Shown: one piece after another, positions 6,774 to 10,072 of the stretch
Layout: every line of letters begins with the position of its first letter
Position numbering within the stretch: position 1 is the stretch's first letter
Source of the DNA: JANLSE01 sp038214135
Lineage (GTDB): Bacteria > Chloroflexota > Chloroflexia > Chloroflexales > Roseiflexaceae
Length of the DNA: 10,072 nt
Direction: 5' to 3'
Assembly (NCBI GenBank): GCA_038214135.1
Contig: JBBQSD010000179.1
Coordinates: 1-10,072, forward strand
Translations under genes and position numbers: made by a program
The notes under the pieces: model-generated
The model's input: only the letters and a program-made list of their open reading frames with translations
What the model was told of the DNA's origin: nothing
Database searches by the model: none

Positions 6774-6802
6774 TTGACAGGTTAACCGAAACCGGATAGA
6801 AT
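6774..6802 (+). promoter_or_regulatory. Sigma-70-type promoter of rpoC in the rpoB-rpoC spacer
   Basis: TTGACA (6774-6779, perfect) and TAGAAT (6797-6802, one mismatch) are 17 bases apart, beginning only 17 bases after the rpoB stop codon. The expected start is near 6809. The spacer contains the palindrome GGTTAACC (6780-6787). The -10 lies inside the left arm of the 16-bp inverted repeat (6786-6829). A promoter this good suggests rpoC can be transcribed independently of rpoB. Confidence 0.72.
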
Positions 6803-6829
6803 GCAGACATGTGTTCTATCCGGTTTCGG
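6786..6829. promoter_or_regulatory. Perfect 16-bp inverted repeat over the rpoC promoter
   Basis: CCGAAACCGGATAGAA (6786-6801) is the exact reverse complement of 6814-6829, with a 12-base loop. In a transcript reading through from rpoB this is a stable, fairly GC-rich hairpin, but the following bases (GAGTTGTTATGGG) give no proper U-tract, so termination would be weak. As DNA, it covers the -10, the start site and about 20 transcribed bases of the rpoC promoter, a classic operator position. A third copy of the core, CCCGAAACCG (6762-6771), can pair with CGGTTTCGGG (6821-6830) instead, so two mutually exclusive folds are possible. Whether it is an operator, a terminator/attenuator or both is not settled by sequence. 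Confidence 0.75.
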
Positions 6830-6837
6830 GAGTTGTT

Positions 6838-6876
6838 ATGGGATCGCTTTATTTTCCGGATTATCTATCACAATAA
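6838..6876 (+). CDS. Candidate 12-codon leader peptide upstream of rpoC
   Basis: GGGAG (6828-6832) lies five bases before ATG 6838, which opens a 12-codon frame (MGSLYFPDYLSQ) ending in TAA at 6874-6876. Three of the twelve residues are aromatic Y/F in the stretch YFPDY. It lies wholly in the predicted rpoC leader, beginning about 29 bases after the expected transcription start. Its Shine-Dalgarno sequence overlaps the right arm of the inverted repeat by two to three bases, so it would be partly masked in rpoB read-through RNA but free in RNA starting at the rpoC promoter. It may be a translated leader or a chance frame. Confidence 0.35.
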   Translation: MGSLYFPDYLSQ

Positions 6877-6998
6877 TTGCTAACACGAAAAGTGGAATGT
6901 AGAACGTGATATATCAGCGTGAATATCATCAAATGAGCGCTAACGATATTATTTCTATAGTAGCCACTTAAAATCGCCATATATACAGGAGAAGGAAC

Positions 6999-9900
6999 AT
7001 GCTCGAGATCAACGACTTCAATGCGATCCGAATTAGCCTCGCTTCGCCGGAAGATATCTTGGGCTGGTCTCATGGTGAGGTAATGAAGCCAGAGACTATT
7101 AACTATCGTACATTAAAGCCTGAGCGTGATGGATTATTCTGTGAGCGTATTTTCGGCCCTCAAAAGGACTGGGAATGTTACTGCGGGAAATACAAGCGTG
7201 TACGCTATAAAGGCGTTATTTGCGATAAATGTGGTGTTGAAGTCACGCGATCAAAGGTTCGGCGTGATCGAATGGGTCATATTCAACTGGCTTCACCAGT
7301 ATCGCATATTTGGTTCGTAAAAGGCACACCCAGCCGAATTGGGTTATTACTCGATATTACACCGCGTAATCTGGAGCGGGTGCTATATTTCGCCTCGTAT
7401 GTCATCACAACTGTTGATGAGGAAGCGCGGGCAGGGCTGCGCGAGCAGATGCAGCAGGAATTCGGCGTCAAGCGCGAGAAAATTCAGCACGAAGCCGAGA
7501 GCAAGCAGATCGAGCTTTCGACGCAACTGAGCCAGGATCTTGGCGGCATGGAGAGTGCGCAGTTCAGCACACAGCGCCGCATCGAATCCGACTATGGTTC
7601 AGAGCGTGAGTCGTTGACTTCCGAGGCAGAGCGATTGCGCAATGATCTCGAAGAGAAGACCGGTGAAACAGCGGAGGAGGATGTTGCCTTCCGTGGTGTG
7701 ACACTGGTTGAGGAAGGCGAAGTCGTTACCGAGAAGGTCATCGAACAGCTTGATGAGCTGCTTGACCAGGAGATGGAGGCCATGCAGCAGCGCCGCCAGC
7801 GTGATATGGCGGATGCGGAGCTGCTGACAGGCGCAGAGCGCGAGCGTAAGGAATACGAGGCCACCCAGGAGCGCGAGCGGATGCAGGAGCGGTTGCAGCG
7901 CGAGCTGGACAACATGGTTCGCGAGGAAAAGGAGAAACTTGAGCAGCTTGATGCGATTAAGATGCGGCGCATCCTGACTGAGCAGGAGTATCGGAGCCTG
8001 CGTGAACTGGCGTTGGGTGTCTTCAAGGCCGATATGGGTGCTGGCGCGGTTCGTGATCTGATCGTGCGAACGGTTGATCTGGACAAACTGGGCGAGGAGC
8101 TACAGTACGAAGTCAATACCACACAGGGGCAGCGCCGCAAGAAGGCCACCAAGCGCTTGCGTGTGGTTGAGGCATTCCGCAAGAGCGGCAACCGGCCAGA
8201 GTGGATGATCATGACCATGCTGCCGGTCATTCCACCGGATCTGCGCCCAATGGTGCAGTTGGATGGCGGTCGCTTTGCGACCAGTGATCTGAATGATCTG
8301 TATCGGCGGGTAATCAATCGTAATAATCGTCTGAAGCGATTGATGGAGCTGAATGCACCTGAGATCATTGTGCGTAATGAGAAGCGCATGCTTCAGGAAG
8401 CCGTTGATGCACTGATCGACAATGGCCGCCGTGGCCGTGCAGTGAGTGGCAAGGGCAAGCATCGATTGAAGAGCCTGAGCGATATGCTGAAGGGCAAGCA
8501 GGGCCGCTTCCGCCAGAATTTGCTTGGTAAGCGTGTCGACTATTCTGGCCGTTCGGTGATTGTGGTTGGCCCAAATCTGCAGCTTCACCAGTGTGGCTTG
8601 CCGAAGAAGATGGCGCTAGAGCTGTTCAAGCCATTCGTCATGCGGCGATTGGTCGAGAAGGGCTTTGCACATAATATCAAGAGTGCCAAGCGTATTGTTG
8701 AGCGTGTACGCCCAGAAGTATGGGATGTGCTTGAGGAAGTGATCAAGGATTACTTGGTGCTGCTGAATCGGGCACCATCATTGCATCGTCTGTCGATCCA
8801 GGCATTCGAGGCAAAGTTGATTGAAGGTTCGGCAATCCAGTTGCATCCGCTTGTCTGTGCGGCGTTTAATGCCGACTTTGACGGCGACCAGATGGCTGTG
8901 CATGTGCCTCTCTCGCGCAAGGCGCAGGAGGAGGCTCGCATGCGGATGCTATCGAAGTACAACCTACTTTCGCCAGCGACTGGTGATCCGATTATTACAC
9001 CATCACAGGATATTGTGCTTGGCTGCTTCTATCTGACGATGGTTCGGGACGGAGCCAAGGGTTCGGGCAAGATGTTCTCGACGATCGATGAGGCATTGCT
9101 TGCACACGAAAAGGGCTTCGTTGATATTCAGGCTCCGATCTGGGTACGTATGCAAGGAACAGTGTATGGCGAGAATGACCGGGGCATGCGTGTGCTTGCT
9201 CCAGCCGACGATGGCACGCCACGCATGCTGCTTGAGACGACCATCGGGCGTATTATCTTCAACAACGAACTGCTTGAGCCAATGCGTTTCCGCAACCGAT
9301 TGGTGCCGAAGAAGGGACTTCGGGAGATCATTGCAGATTGCTATAAGTATTACACCAATCTCAACAATCTGACCGAAGATGATCTTGATAGTATTCGTGA
9401 GATGTATGGCGACCGTTCTCGTGATGAACTGGCTCGTTTCTATGGTTCAGAGCGGACGGCGGAGCAGGCGGATAAGATCAAGGCGGTTGGGTTCAAGAAT
9501 GCAACTCGCGGTGGCATGACCGTCGGTGTTGAGGATATTGAGGTGCCACTCGCCAAGGTTGATATTCTGAGCGACTCGGATCTGCGTGTAACGGATATTC
9601 AGAAGCAGTTCCGGCGTGGTCTGATCACCGAAGAAGAGCGCTATCGGGAGACAGTAGCGGTGTGGCAGGGTGCGACCAAACTGACCACTGAGGCAGTCAA
9701 GAAGAATCTGAATCCATTTGGCCCGGTAGCCATGATGGTGAACTCAGCGGCACGTGGGAACATCAACCAGCTCAGCCAGATGGCTGGTATGCGTGGATTG
9801 ATGTCTGATCCAACCGGGCGAATCATCGAATTGCCGATTCGCTCGAACTTCCGCGAAGGGCTCTCGGTGTTAGAGTACTTCGTATCGACGCACGGTGGCC

Positions 9901-10072
9901 GGAAGGGTCTGGCTGACACAGCGCTTCGTACAGCAGATGCTGGCTATCTAACGCGGCGTTTGGTTGATGTCGCACAGGATACGATCGTCACAATCGAGGA
10001 TTGTGGCACTGAGGAAGGCCTATGGCTGTATCGCGATGATGATCGCGAGCTGTTGCAGGAACTTCAGCAGCG
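6999..10072 (+). CDS. rpoC: DNA-directed RNA polymerase subunit beta' (partial, 3' end outside window)
   Basis: The first 1024 codons of beta', open to the window edge. AGGAG (6987-6991) lies seven bases before ATG 6999. The N-terminal zinc ribbon has C60, C62, C75 and C78. After YFASYVITTVDEEARA comes a highly charged insertion (about residues 145-322) rich in Glu, Gln and Arg and clearly coiled-coil, before the conserved LTEQEY (326-331). Then follow the clamp and lid/rudder region (PEWMIMTMLPVIPPDLRP, GKQGRFRQNLLGKRVDYSGR) and the catalytic NADFDGDQMA (624-633), with D626, D628 and D630 binding the active-site magnesium. Next are LHPLVCAAFN just before it and the bridge helix region (MRGLMSDPTG, then NFREGLSVLEYFVSTHGGRK, then LTRRLVDVAQ). 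C1002 in EDCGT is the first ligand of the second zinc site, whose other ligands, like the trigger loop, lie beyond the window. The motif is 166 residues later than in E. coli, and all of the extra length is in the insertion. Confidence 0.97.
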   Translation, partial: MLEINDFNAIRISLASPEDILGWSHGEVMKPETINYRTLKPERDGLFCERIFGPQKDWECYCGKYKRVRYKGVICDKCGVEVTRSKVRRDRMGHIQLASPVSHIWFVKGTPSRIGLLLDITPRNLERVLYFASYVITTVDEEARAGLREQMQQEFGVKREKIQHEAESKQIELSTQLSQDLGGMESAQFSTQRRIESDYGSERESLTSEAERLRNDLEEKTGETAEEDVAFRGVTLVEEGEVVTEKVIEQLDELLDQEMEAMQQRRQRDMADAELLTGAERERKEYEATQERERMQERLQRELDNMVREEKEKLEQLDAIKMRRILTEQEYRSLRELALGVFKADMGAGAVRDLIVRTVDLDKLGEELQYEVNTTQGQRRKKATKRLRVVEAFRKSGNRPEWMIMTMLPVIPPDLRPMVQLDGGRFATSDLNDLYRRVINRNNRLKRLMELNAPEIIVRNEKRMLQEAVDALIDNGRRGRAVSGKGKHRLKSLSDMLKGKQGRFRQNLLGKRVDYSGRSVIVVGPNLQLHQCGLPKKMALELFKPFVMRRLVEKGFAHNIKSAKRIVERVRPEVWDVLEEVIKDYLVLLNRAPSLHRLSIQAFEAKLIEGSAIQLHPLVCAAFNADFDGDQMAVHVPLSRKAQEEARMRMLSKYNLLSPATGDPIITPSQDIVLGCFYLTMVRDGAKGSGKMFSTIDEALLAHEKGFVDIQAPIWVRMQGTVYGENDRGMRVLAPADDGTPRMLLETTIGRIIFNNELLEPMRFRNRLVPKKGLREIIADCYKYYTNLNNLTEDDLDSIREMYGDRSRDELARFYGSERTAEQADKIKAVGFKNATRGGMTVGVEDIEVPLAKVDILSDSDLRVTDIQKQFRRGLITEEERYRETVAVWQGATKLTTEAVKKNLNPFGPVAMMVNSAARGNINQLSQMAGMRGLMSDPTGRIIELPIRSNFREGLSVLEYFVSTHGGRKGLADTALRTADAGYLTRRLVDVAQDTIVTIEDCGTEEGLWLYRDDDRELLQELQQ

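Noticed and set aside
6814..6840. Strong intrinsic terminator after rpoB
   Set aside because: The hairpin arm is good but the bases after it lack a run of T, so a firm terminator call is not supported.
6933..6971. A second 12-codon frame (MSANDIISIVAT) in the rpoC leader, in frame with rpoC
   Set aside because: No Shine-Dalgarno sequence upstream; AT-rich leaders produce such frames by chance. It cannot extend rpoC because of its stop at 6969-6971.
7592..8389. 265-codon minus-strand ORF rich in Ser and Arg
   Set aside because: It is the antisense of the Glu/Gln/Arg-rich coiled-coil and clamp part of rpoC; the repetitive Ser/Arg composition is what that codon usage produces in reverse, and no ribosome site or known domain is seen.

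Overview
The window is an ordinary chromosomal segment from a bacterium that I would place in the phylum Chloroflexota (class Chloroflexia, perhaps near Herpetosiphon or Chloroflexus). This rests on the overall look of the RNA polymerase beta subunit, on a long coiled-coil insertion in the N-terminal part of beta', on a base composition of roughly 50-55% GC by eye, and on the accessory gene types. The placement is by recognition, not by a search, and is moderately confident at phylum level only.

Layout. (1) 1-552: a small VanZ-like membrane protein gene on the + strand. (2) About 600-1414: a decayed stretch with a cytochrome c relic that has lost its haem-binding segment, followed by a short unrecognised ORF that looks cut down. 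(3) 1387-2757, minus strand: a PIG-L/LmbE-type deacetylase gene followed by a GNAT acetyltransferase gene, separated by 132 bases that hold a long imperfect hairpin just upstream of the GNAT ribosome binding site. (4) 2758-3064: the divergent control region between the deacetylase gene and rpoB. It has a near-consensus sigma-70 promoter for rpoB, a TGn-extended -10 for the deacetylase, a perfect 12-bp palindrome touching both promoters, and a candidate 39-codon leader ORF. (5) 3065-6757: rpoB, complete. (6) 6758-6998: an unusually long rpoB-rpoC spacer with its own near-consensus promoter, a perfect 16-bp inverted repeat, a third copy of the repeat core, and a 12-codon ORF with a good Shine-Dalgarno sequence. 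(7) 6999-10072: rpoC, cut by the window end after the bridge helix.

How the genes work together. rpoB and rpoC encode the two large subunits that form the RNA polymerase active centre. Here they are not preceded by ribosomal protein genes (rplJ/rplL), as they are in many bacteria. Each appears to have its own promoter and structured leader, so their balance may be set separately. The minus-strand deacetylase and acetyltransferase may be co-transcribed but have no visible functional link to transcription. No mobile element, CRISPR array, tRNA or rRNA was seen. I found no new multi-gene system; the most unusual material is in the two non-coding regions that flank rpoB.
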